The position numbers and the translations under genes are program-made. A stretch of 64,000 nucleotides of DNA from Thinopyrum elongatum (taxonomy: Eukaryota > Streptophyta > Magnoliopsida > Poales > Poaceae), in NCBI GenBank assembly GCA_011799875.1, contig CM022299.1, positions 334,908,409 through 334,972,408 on the forward strand, in the 5' to 3' direction. Of this stretch, positions 46,583 to 56,149 are shown in pieces. The notes beneath the pieces were generated by a model. The model did not search any database, was not told where the DNA came from, and saw nothing but the letters and a program-made list of their open reading frames with translations. Every line of letters starts with the position of its first letter. The stretch's first letter is position 1.

Positions 46583-49480
46583 ATGGACACGAAAAATACC
46601 ACAGCACGTCGGGTGCCATTCCATGATAGCATGCAAAGTTTCATGAATTTCAGACGAGTTTTGGATTTACTAGAATTTAAAAACAAAGTATCTTAATGTT
46701 TTGCCGGCAATCAACAATGCCCTGGTGTTTGAAATTCATTCCCATTTCTTGCATGGGACCTAAGCATGCACCCAAGGACACACATTTGATATGTCAACCC
46801 ATTTTTCTGCACTGGAGCATGTGCATGTAGTTCAAATTTGAATTATGCACATAAAATGCCTAGAAAACCCAGTTAATGTATAAAAATGTCCAAGCGAACC
46901 CCAAAAAATCCCAAAAATTGACACAACACTCCTGTCGTTCTATGTTGACACTAGAAAATTTTTGAAAGCAAGAAGAGACAACGGATATTGTTTCATCCCC
47001 AAAGGTGGCACGTTCCCTACCAAAACCATCAAGCTTGTTGTGAGAAGCTCTGGTTTGCGAGAAGCTTATACCCAAACCTGCCCCAAATGGGACAAAATTT
47101 TTACCACAGCATGTTGATGCCGCTGCATGATAGCATGTCAAGCTTCATGAACTTCAGATGAGTTTTGGATTTACTAGAATTTAGAAACCATGTATCTCAA
47201 TGTTTGCGCCCGAGCGATGGTTGCAAGGTGTTTGACATTCATTCTCATTTCTTGCATGGGACCTAAGCATGCAACCAAGGACACATATTTGATTTTTCAA
47301 CCAATTTACATGCACTGGAGCATGTGCCTGTAGTTCAAATTTGAATTATGCACATAAATGCATAGAAAACTCAGTTAATGTATAAAAATGTCCAAACGAA
47401 CCCTGAAAAATTCCTAAAATTAACACAACACTCATGTTGTTCTATGTTGACACTAGAAAAAAATTGAAATCAAGAAGAGGCAACGGATATCGTTTCGTCC
47501 CCAAAGGTGGCACGTTCCCTATGGAAACCATCAGGCTTGTTGTGAGAAGCTCTGGTCTGCGAGAAGCTTATACCCAAACCTGCCCAAATGGATAAAAATT
47601 TTACCATAGCATGTTGATGCCGCTCCATGATAGCATGTCAAGTTTCATGAACTTCAGACGAGTTTTGGATTTACTAGAATTTAAAAACCATGTATCTCAA
47701 TGTTTGCGGCCGAGCAACGGTGGCAAGGTGTTTGACATTCATTCCCATTTCTTGCATGGGACATAAGCATGCAACCAAGGACACATATTTGATTTTTCAA
47801 CCAATTTACATGCACTGGAGCATGTGCCTGTAGTTCAAATTTGAATTATGCACATAAATGCATAGAAAACTCATTTAATGTACAAAAATGTCCAAACGAA
47901 CCCCGAAAAATTCCTAAAATTAACACAACACTCATGTTGTTCTATGTTGACACTAGAAAAAAATTGAAATCAAGAAGAGGCAACAGATATTGTTTCGTCC
48001 AGAAAGGTGAAACGTTCCCTACCGTAACCATGAGGCTTGTTGTGAGAAGCTCTGGTTTGTGAGAAGCTTATACCCCAACCTGCCCCAAATGGGACAATAT
48101 TTTTACCACGGCATGTTGATGCCGTTCCATGCTAGCATGTCAAGTTTCATAAATTTCAGACGCGTTTTTGATTTACTAGAATTTAAAAACCATGTATCTC
48201 AATGTTAGCGGCCGAGCGACGGTGGCAAGGTGTTTGACATCCATTCTCATTTCTTGCATGGGACTTAATTAAGCATGCAACCAAGGACACACATTTCAAT
48301 TTTGAACCCATTTATATGCATTGGAGCATGTGCATGTAGTTCAAATTTGAATTATGCACATAAATGCATAGAAAACTCAGTTAATGTATAAAAATGTCCA
48401 AGCAAACCCCGAAAAATCCCAAAAATTGACACAACACTCCTGTTGTTCTATGTTGACACGAGAAAAAAAATTGAAAGTAAGAAGAGGCAACAGATATCGT
48501 TTCGTCCCCCAAGGTGGCACGTTCCCTACCGAAACCATCAGGCTTGTTGTGAGAGAAGCTCTGGTTTGCGAGAAGCTTATACCCAAACCTGCCCCAAATG
48601 GGACAATATTTTTACCACGGCTTGTCCATGCCGTTCCATGATATCATGTCAAGTTCCATGAATTTCAGACGAGTTTTTGATTTACTAGAATTTTAAAACC
48701 ATGTATCTCAATGTTAGCGGCCGAGCGACAGTGTCAAGGTGTTTGACATTCATTCTCATTTCTTGCATGTGACCTAAGCTTGCAACCAAGGACACACATT
48801 TGATTTTTCAACCCGTTTTTATGCACTGGAGCATGTGCATGTAGTTCAATTTTGAATTATGCACATAAATGCCTAGAAAACTTAGTTAACATATAAAAAT
48901 GTCCAAACGATCCCTGAAAAATTCCAAAATTTAACACGACACTCCTGTTGGTTTATGTTGACACTAGGAAAAAATTGAAAGCAAGAAGAGGCGATGAATA
49001 TCGTTTTGTCCACAAAGGTGACACGTTTCCCTAACGGAACCATGAGGCTTCTTGTGAGAAGCTCTGGTTTGTGAGAAGCTTATACCATAACCTGCCCCAA
49101 ATGGGACAATATTTTTTACCCCAGCATGTTGATGCCATTCCATGATAGCAAGCCAAGGTTCATGAATTTCAGACGGGTTTTGGATTTACTAGAATTACAA
49201 TAGCAAGTACCTCAACGTTTGCCGGAGAGCCACGGTGCTGTGGTGATCGAAATTCATCCCCATTTCTTGCATGGGACATAAGCATAAACCCATGGACACA
49301 TATATGATTTTACAACCCATGTTGGTGCACCGAAGCATGTGCATGTAGTTGAATTTTGAATTGGGCACCTGAAATGGCTAGAAAACCAAGTTAATGTATA
49401 AAAATGTCCAAACGAACCCTGAATAATTCCATTTTTTTACGACACACCTATAGTTGCATGTTCACTGCAGATAAAAGTTC
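46583..49480. repeat. About 504-bp tandem repeat array, nearly six copies
   Basis: The marker gatagcatg(t/c)aag-tt-catgaattt appears at 46625, 47129, 47629, 48131, 48640 and 49144: steps of 504, 500, 502, 509 and 504 bp. Each unit also has cttgcatgggac, gcactggagcatgtgcatgtag, caaatttgaattatgcacata and caaacctgccccaaatggg. Copies diverge by scattered substitutions and small indels. Such arrays are common inside Triticeae CACTA elements. Short ORFs in it are by-products. Confidence 0.88.
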
Positions 49481-49740
49481 TAGCAATTCAAACACCCTCC
49501 ATTGCCGCTGTGACCCCATTATGTAATTCAAATCACGATGGAAAATCAAATAGATCGCACACAGTTTATTATCACCAACCATGTGAGATGCAGTACAAAA
49601 TATCTTGGAGCACCGTCAGAGTATAGTACGCCTATGGCTTACCCGAGAAGGTGCGTCGTCTACAGTCCACAGCCGGCGTGTCAAGCACACTAGCTCGCTC
49701 CCCAAATATCATTTCACTGTTCAATCATCGTCGGTGAAAG

Positions 49741-50355
49741 ATGGGGACGTGGACCCGCGTCGTGAGGGCAACTTCGGCAGCCCACTCCGGCGAGAGCGCG
49801 GCCGCAGCCGCCATGCGCGTGCTAACAAGGTGCATGAGTGCGGCCACAATCTGCGACCGGGCGGCCAAGGCAGCCCAAACGGCCGCTGTTGCTTCTCAGG
49901 TGGCGGCAGCAACATCTGCCTTGGGGATAGCAACTGGCGAGAGCGGCACAGCAGCTGTCCGTTCCGCAGCGGCGGCCTTAGCCGTGATGGAGGCCGCCCA
50001 CGACCATGTCGAGGCCGCCCACGCCCAGCTCATGGCGGTCACTGCACAAATCGAACGAAGCTTCTCCGACAATGGTCGGCAACCCACGGCCGATGAGTTG
50101 GCAATCGCCGAGGGCGTTCGAGCAGCCGTCCATTCCTCTGCCGCATACCTTGCCACGACGGAGCTCGTCCAAGCCCAGATCACGGCCGCCCACGCCCAGC
50201 TCGTGGCGGCCTTTTCCAAAGATATGGCGGACACGGATGGTGAGATACTTGCCGAGTATGGTGCGATGGATGCCATGGAGCCCCTTCCCCAGGAGACCGT
50301 CGGGCGTGAGCTGGACATGGAGGAGGCGGCGAAGATCGACGATCACCACCCGTAG
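49741..50355 (+). CDS. Ala-rich protein, unknown
   Basis: 204 codons from ATG 49741 to TAG. Strongly Ala-rich and helical (SGESAAAAAMRVLTRCMSAA, AAQTAAVASQVAAATSALG) with an internal duplication: VEAAHAQLMAVTAQI (about residues 90-104) and ITAAHAQLVAAFSKD (about 147-161). Acidic C-terminus ending KIDDHHP. GC-rich codon use stands out from the AT-rich surroundings. No family recognised. It lies between the 504-bp array and the next small gene in the same orientation. Confidence 0.5.
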   Translation: MGTWTRVVRATSAAHSGESAAAAAMRVLTRCMSAATICDRAAKAAQTAAVASQVAAATSALGIATGESGTAAVRSAAAALAVMEAAHDHVEAAHAQLMAVTAQIERSFSDNGRQPTADELAIAEGVRAAVHSSAAYLATTELVQAQITAAHAQLVAAFSKDMADTDGEILAEYGAMDAMEPLPQETVGRELDMEEAAKIDDHHP

Positions 50356-50889
50356 TAGTACTCTTTGTTTTGTTTAATTAAGAGCGCCGATCTTTAATTT
50401 GTTAGAGTAATGTTTAGGTCAGCTAGCTCTGTTTAATTGCTGAACTTGCTCGATTAAGAAGTGTGGATGTGTTGTAGTCTCCTTTGTGTACCCAAATTAT
50501 GCAATGACGTGGATGACCACTGTAACCAGGGAAATTCGAACCAAAATTTTTGACGTTCAAACTCATCACACACGGGTTAAGCTATATGAATTGTTTGTTA
50601 TGTTCACATATCATACACAGTGCTAAATAAGGGACCGTGTCTGATGACACTTTGCGCGCCAGTTTTTTCGCTGCACCGATTCAAAATTTTCGGCTTCTCC
50701 CCCGCCCCCTCCCCCTTACCAAAAGCCACATTTCCCCTGTTTCAGCCTTCCTTTCCAACTTGAAACCTTCACTCCTTGCTTGCAGCACCGCCTCCTCGCC
50801 GGCGACCCTCCTTCACGCTGCTCGGCCTCGTCTATCCAGGCAGGTAATCTACACCTGACCCCCATCCTCCTCCTCCTTCCACATCCCAC

Positions 50890-51384
50890 ATGCCCCGACC
50901 GCCGGCGCGACACCTTCCACCCAAATCACCGACCCCTCCCCCAAATAAGCACCACCCTAAGCCATGGTGCATGCAGTATATCCAGGAGCTCAAGGAGCAT
51001 TTGGCAGCGGAGAAGCAAATCGCGGCCGCACGCGCGGATGAGGTCGCGATGGCTGCCATTCGTGCCGACCCCCAGATCTTGGAGGAGCACCTCACCGTCG
51101 AGGCCACCGTCGATGCCTCGCGCACCGACGCCGCGACGCGGTTGGCTGCTTTAAACGATAGTTCGTGGCGTTTTCTCGAGGCCACCCTCGATGCCTTCGA
51201 CGAAGACTACAAGGTGTTTTCTCAGCATGCACGTGCTTACCTCAACTCAAGAGCCAGCAGGTTGTTGCCCGGAGCGGCTCAAGCAACTCACCACTACGAC
51301 GAGGGCACCCACGATGTGGAGGCCTCGCCCTCTTCCATGTCCAAGGAGCCAATCATCATCGATATCTCCGACGATGAGGAGTAG
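50890..51384 (+). CDS. Small acidic helical protein, unknown
   Basis: 164 codons from ATG 50890; a second in-frame ATG (MQYIQELKEHLAAEKQIAAA) at about 50971 is an alternative start and begins the more ordered part. The N-terminus is Pro-rich (RPPARHLPPKSPTPPPNKHH); the middle is helical with FLEATLDAFDEDYKVFSQH; the end is KEPIIIDISDDEE, a form often seen in SUMO-interacting motifs (hydrophobic core next to acidic residues). The SUMO link is an inference from that tail only. Confidence 0.45.
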   Translation: MPRPPARHLPPKSPTPPPNKHHPKPWCMQYIQELKEHLAAEKQIAAARADEVAMAAIRADPQILEEHLTVEATVDASRTDAATRLAALNDSSWRFLEATLDAFDEDYKVFSQHARAYLNSRASRLLPGAAQATHHYDEGTHDVEASPSSMSKEPIIIDISDDEE

Positions 51385-51564
51385 CTTGTCTTATTAGCTC
51401 ACTATAAGGACCCATGTTCAGTTTGCTAGCTACGCCGGTTAAGCATGCTCGGTTTACCCGTTGCATGTGCTGCTCCTGCCTTTCCTTAACAAATTCTAGT
51501 GAATTGTGCTATCTACTTTTACCATGCAATATGTTGCTCTAGTGTATATGTTCTATATGTCGTG

Positions 51565-52260
51565 CAATGTGGTGCTCACTTATTAACTGTTTGGTTAATT
51601 AGTTGTCGTCTTCAGTTAACTGTTTGGTTCAATTATGCAAATGTGATGTTCAATTCTTCAGGCTGCAATTTTGAATTGTCTTCCATGTGAGAAATAAATC
51701 AAATTTATCTTTACAAAATACATGAGAAACAAATACAATTGCTGTATTTCCAAGTTGTCAAGCATGCTTGGTTTGGTTAACTGTCTGATCTTCTAGTATG
51801 TTATACATTGTGCAATGTGGTGCACAGTTAACATTTGGTTCATTTGTTGTGGTGTTTAGTTAATAGTTTGGTTCAATTCTGTAATGCGATGTTCAATTGT
51901 TGTGGGTGCATTTTGTTATTGTATACCATGTGAGAAATAAATCGAATTTGGCTGTACTAAATACATGAGAAACAAATACAATTGCTATATTTCCAAGTTG
52001 TTAAGCATGCTTGGTTTGGTTAACTGTCTGATCTTCTATTAGGAGTATGTTATATTGTGCAATGTGGTGCTTAGTTAATGTTTGGTTCATTTGTTGTGGT
52101 GTTTAGTTAATGTTTGGTCCAATTGTCGTGGGTAGAATTTTGTATTGTTGTGCATGTGAGGAATAAATCGAATTTGGCTGCACTTAATACATGAGAAACA
52201 TATACAACTGCTATATTTCCTAGTTCTTAATCATGCTTGGTTTGGATAAATGGGTTTTCC
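51565..52260. repeat. About 240-bp tandem repeat, three diverged copies
   Basis: The phrase gagaaataaatcgaattt occurs near 51689, 51932 and 52158, followed in each copy by tacatgagaaacaaatacaa, gcatgcttggtttgg, tgcaatgtggtgc and ttagttaa. It lies between the 50890 gene and the B3-like gene and may form an intron or upstream region of the latter. Confidence 0.7.
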
Positions 52261-52385
52261 ATGTGGCTTGAATTAATCTGATGAATCTGCAATGTGCTTA
52301 TTTTTCATCAACATATTTTACTGATAGCATGCGAACCCTCACTTAACCTGATGACTAACTACCTTATATGTGTTGCAGGGAAACA

Positions 52386-53034
52386 ATGGGAAGCACTGAG
52401 GTTTACAATCGAGGTTTGCACATGCATGTTCCTTTGTCTAATAGCACATTATTGTGCAATTGCACGAACCATTCTAATATTTAGGTTTTTAACAATTTGG
52501 TCTTGCACATGTAGGTCCTGTTGTCAGAGGTTTTGACCCACTGTTCGACCCTTTTTGCATATGGGGAAATGAGTTGTCCATAAATATCAGTCAAGTCAAG
52601 AAACTCAGAAAGATTGTTAGGATAAAGAAATTAGCGACAAAAAACAACAAGATCTTTGTCTGCACAATGAAGAAGACGTCAGTTCACTACAAGGTGGTAC
52701 TAACTATTATACCTTGCCTTTTTTTATTCCTTTGCCCCATTTCCAATATAGAGAAGATATTTATGCACATCCTTGTTTTCAGGCCTTTCCAAAGCAGTTC
52801 ACTGATGATTACCTCTCAAACCACCTGTATGGTCAGGAGGCGAGGAAGGTTTTCATAGAACACCCACGGTTCAATATTGAAGTGTTCCTGAAGAGGACGA
52901 AGGATGGACGGTCAATCATCCACAGGCACTGGCCTAAAGTTGCAAAGACCTTCAACATCAATGAAGGCTCAATATTCGCCTTCCGTTTCAGCAGTTTTCC
53001 AGATGAGATGCATCTGTCTATGTACCATCTATGA
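52386..53034 (+). CDS. B3-like DNA-binding protein, three exons, intact
   Basis: Exons 52386-52413, 52515-52693 and 52783-53034 join in frame to give 152 residues. All four splice sites follow GT-AG (acceptors cacatgtag and gttttcag) and phases match. The protein starts MGSTEVYNR. Exon 2 has FDPFCIWGNELSINIS and a basic stretch KKLRKIVRIKKLATKNNK. Exon 3 has FPKQFTDDYLSNHL, RFNIEVFLKRTKDGR, then INEGSIFAFRF, the strand-turn pattern of a B3 (REM-type) domain. An acceptor-like tgttgcag just before the ATG hints at a spliced 5' leader. It lies about 1 kb from the transposon's right end. Family call from visual likeness; gene structure is well supported. Confidence 0.6.
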
Positions 53035-53584
53035 TGCTAATTTCGAAAGGTTATAGATGTTGCATGTGAAACTTGGTGCTGGTGCAGTTGTGTAATGGGG
53101 TAGCTGAGTGCTGAAGCTATATGATGTTGTACTCTGATGTATTTCAATTATGAAATCCTGCTTCCTTAATATGGAAATGCAATACATTGTGTGCTTAATA
53201 TGAAATGTCAATTAGATTAATAAATGGATTATTAATAATAGGGCAATTAGCCTGCTAATGGCCAATTAGCCTGCTAATTGGGTTTTTTCTATTGCAAACA
53301 GTTATTGAGAAAACACCGTGGGCGATGACCTCAGGCAACGCACACAGTTTCTAGGAATAAACCATGTTGGATCAATGAACAATCACACACGACATCCTCA
53401 TGAAAACTGTTTGTGTTAGGCCACCTTGTGCAAACGTTTACCACATAAAAAGTATGTATGATGGACAGCCTTTGCCACAGAGTCTCTTCTACGCACCATG
53501 TGTGATGCATTGAATAACGCAAATGATAAAATTGTTAATATCGTGTGCAATGGCAACGCTATCACAAACAATTTAATGGGGAAA

Positions 53585-53809
53585 ATTGTGTGTGATGTAC
53601 CTGCGAACGGAAACATTTTCCTTGGAGTGACTGTGTGGGATGTATATACGAACGGAAATATACTTCTTGGATTAACTGTGTGGGATGTACATACTAACGG
53701 AAACGTATTCCTTGGATTGACTGTGTGGAATGTACATACGAACGGAAACATTTAGCGGGGACTGACTGTGTGGGATGTACTTACGACCGAAAATGATTTG
53801 GCATGTATA
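53585..53809 (+). repeat. Exact 45-bp tandem repeat near the right end (five copies)
   Basis: a(c/t)tgtgtg(g/t)gatgtac starts at 53585, 53630, 53675, 53720 and 53765, a constant 45-bp step, each with acgaacggaaac downstream. Because 45 is a multiple of three a 15-residue repeat frame stays open (LTVWDVHTNGN), but it lacks a stable start and is likely incidental. Matches the left-end words at 28001-28330. Inverted relatives (cgcacacagttt) occur at about 53340. Confidence 0.8.
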
Positions 53810-53964
53810 ATTGTTTTTTTAGCACAACTGTATGTATAACCGTATTTGATCGCTCGCCGGTCGCACACGGCCTCATTTTGCCGAGCGTGTGTGCTAGGCG
53901 GGCATATCCCTGACGGTTTCTGGGTCGTGTGGGAAGGACCCCCCCTATCGCAGCCACTCACTTG

Positions 53965-54032
53965 GCGACGGTTCGAAACGCCGTCGCAGAAAGGGGTTAA
54001 AAACCGTTTGTATAACACCTCGCTGTACCAGT
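53965..54032. other. Right terminus with hairpin
   Basis: gcgacgg (53965-53971) and ccgtcgc (53981-53987) form a 7-bp stem with a 9-base loop. The element ends ...cctcgctgtaccagtg at 54032, complement CACTGGTAC. The LTR flank begins at 54033 with ata, a possible 3-bp target duplication that cannot be verified as the left terminus is lost. Confidence 0.5.
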
Positions 54033-54815
54033 GATAGCTCGTTGCTCACCGCCCCACAGCTTGGCTCCGACGAGCTCGAACAAACGGGGAGAAGAAGTGG
54101 ACACAGTGATTTACCCAGGTTCGGGCCACCTTGTAGTGTAAAACCCTACTCCTGCTTTGTGGTGGATTGCCTCGCGAGGAGGATGAGCATGAACTGGTAC
54201 AAGTGTGAGCTGCCTCGGGAGAGCTCAATGGCGGAAGGATTCGATCCCTCTCTACGGTGGAGTCTAGTCTATATTTATAGTGGCCTTGGTCCTCTTCCCT
54301 CATAGCTTAGGAGGAAAGGAATACCACAACGACGAATTTGAAGGGGGACAGGAGTACACCCTATCCTGACTAAAGATGGTCTTCGTCTGCAAAGCTTCTG
54401 GTCCTGACGCAGCGGTGGGCTCGGTGATGACCTCCGTCCTGCCGAGACCGTGGTCTTGGTCTTGTTGCACTGGAATGGAAACCTTTGGGGGATTCCTCGG
54501 GAACCCGCGTACATCCATGCCTCCTTAGCACCAAAGAGGAAACTGTCCTGGACTGCGCCCGCTGGCGCCCTGCTGGCCTTGGTCGTCATGGCTCACGTCA
54601 CTGCGCGCCTCGCGAGGTGGGATGCCTGCCTAGAGATGTCCGCTCCTTGGGAGGCAGCCTCAGGAGGCCGCTCCTCGGGAGGCCTTGATGTCGTTCACCT
54701 CGCGAGGGTCTTGTTCGTGAAGCCTTGGAGTTGGGCCGTGTCGGGCCTTCAATGGTGCCGCGCGCTGGACCACAGGCAGACGGGTCTGGGTACCCCCGGT
54801 CCTAGGACTCCGACA
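54033..54815 (-). repeat. Gypsy 3' LTR (minus), interrupted by the large transposon
   Basis: TGTCGGAGTCCTAGGACCGG at 54815 reading leftward, with caacctgggtaaatcactgt-like sequence near its end, as in other Triticeae Gypsy LTRs. A TATA-like ctataaatata lies near 54270-54280 on the minus strand. Its terminal bases beyond 54033 are not present. Confidence 0.7.
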
Positions 54816-55061
54816 GTAGCCCCCGGGCCCACGGCACACTCGGACTAGCTTCGAGGCGAAGGCAAAGAGGGGAGGGCGAAGCGATGCGGGCCCTAACCGC
54901 CTGCGGGCCAGGCTTGACACATGGCGCACGACAGGACACGGACGCCCTCACTTCCCCACGTCGCCTCGGCAACTACCCGGGCTGACAAAAGCCTAGCGCG
55001 CGCGCTGCAAGGCCATCATTGCACGAAGGTGGAAGGGCACTGGTTGGCCTTCTCTGATCGC

Positions 55062-55069
55062 CTATAAGA
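55062..55069 (+). promoter_or_regulatory. TATA box of the B3 gene
   Basis: ctataaga in gcctataagaggg, 80 bp upstream of ATG 55143 and in the same orientation, opposite to the host element. Confidence 0.55.
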
Positions 55070-55142
55070 GGGCGAAGGGGCAGAGCCCCCAACCCATCTC
55101 TGTCTTCTCGTCCATTCGCCTCCAACCCTCGTCGCAGCAGCC

Positions 55143-55940
55143 ATGGCGCTCGTAAGAAGGTTTACCGCCGCCGAGAAGGGCAAGGCTCCAAAGGAAGGAC
55201 CGGAGCTGCCGCCGCCCAAGAGGGGGCGTGGCCGCCCCCTCAAGTCTGACACCACATCCGCGGCGCTTCCCTGAGGACGCGGGCGCCCTCCATTGGCAGT
55301 TCGCGCCGGCTCCGGCAGCCGCGCGAAGAACTCTATCCGCGGGTGGGGCCGCGAGAAGCAGCACGTCGACGGACACGGGGGGCGGAACGGTGTCGGCGCC
55401 CGGCCACCTCGGGCGTGGGCGCACTCCGCCGAGTCGGCCCGCGAGTTTGTTGTATGGATGGAGAGCCCGCCGCGCACCTGAATCCAGCTCCCGGGCTCCT
55501 TTGCGGGGGAGCTGGTGGCGGACGGCCCCGTCGGGCTGTGGCTGCAGCCCTACGGCTGCTGCAGCAAATCCTCCTGGGCGGAGGTCGAAGTCAACCCCTC
55601 TGGCTTCGTGTACTTGACCCGGGGGTGGCAGTCGTTCGCCCGCGCCCATGACCTGAAGGGGAGGCACACCCTTCACTTCAAGTTTGATGGGGCGGCGACG
55701 CTCTTCGTGAAGATCTTCGGGGAGACGGGTTGCCGCCTCGGATGCTGTCCGGAGGGCGACGACAGCGGCAGCGACGATGACCATAGCAGCGGCTGTGGCA
55801 TCCTCGGCGGTGAACTTGCCCTTGGCGATGGCCATGGCGCCTCCAGCAGCGACGACACCTCCTCCGGGGAAAGCGGGAGCGATGACGACTACGACGAGCT
55901 GCACCACCACCGCGTCAAGGTGGAGGACGACTCCGACTAG
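55143..55940 (+). pseudogene. B3-domain protein with AT-hook, antisense in a Gypsy element, two TGA codons
   Basis: 265 codons in one frame from ATG 55143 (MALVRRFTAAEKGKAP, context gcagccATGGcg) to TAG 55938. An AT-hook-like KRGRGRPLK lies at residues about 31-39, and a second GRGRP follows the first stop. The B3 part begins at SAREFVVWMESPPRT and includes FAGELVADGPVGLWLQPYG, SGFVYLTRGWQSFARAHDL and HTLHFKFDGAATLFVKIFGE. The C-terminus is acidic and Ser/Asp-rich. TGA at 55272-55274 and 55479-55481 break it; both sit where Arg (CGA) would be natural, as expected from methyl-CpG decay. The intact form would bind DNA in the nucleus. Confidence 0.75.
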
Positions 55941-56149
55941 GCATCACGATGTCGGAGTCGGCGCCTCAGGAGATGCAGCCTCCGGGAGGCTGTTTCTTTT
56001 GTTTCTTTATTTCCTGCATCGAAACCATGAAGGGCCCCGTGGGGGCGTGTAAGGACGCGCCTTTATCTTAATGCTTTCATCTTGTGTTTTAAATTATGTT
56101 GGCGTCTCTCATTTGGGCTTGAGCCCCTTTTTTTCTTTGTGATAGCTTA

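Larger units (their letters stand above)
27985..54032. mobile_element. Very large CACTA-like transposon with gene cargo
   Basis: The right end reads ...gctgtaccagtg, the complement of CACTGGTAC, close to the CACTA/CACTG terminus of that superfamily. Both ends hold arrays of actgtgtg(c/g)gat-type words at about 40-45 bp steps (28001-28330; 53585-53809). The left terminus itself is missing and is replaced by an LTR fragment. Without the LARD insertion the element is about 12.5 kb. It carries six gene models but no recognisable TNPD or TNPA transposase, so it would depend on a partner for movement. That all of this is one element is inferred from the matching ends. Confidence 0.5.

Noticed and set aside
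46583..49480. CRISPR array
   Set aside because: Repeat units of about 504 bp without short repeat-spacer structure, in a plant genome; it is an ordinary tandem array.
53498..53755. 86-codon ORF with 15-residue repeats
   Set aside because: Its periodicity follows directly from the 45-bp subterminal array; the region is better explained as a protein-binding repeat array of the transposon end.
27871..54815. The LTR start at 27871 and the LTR at 54033-54815 as the two halves of one LTR split by the large transposon
   Set aside because: They lie in opposite orientation and their sequences after TGTCGG differ, so they come from different elements.
55062..55910. 282-codon minus-strand ORF
   Set aside because: It is the opposite strand of the GC-rich B3 gene, contains no motif, and the plus strand has a TATA box, start context and domain.
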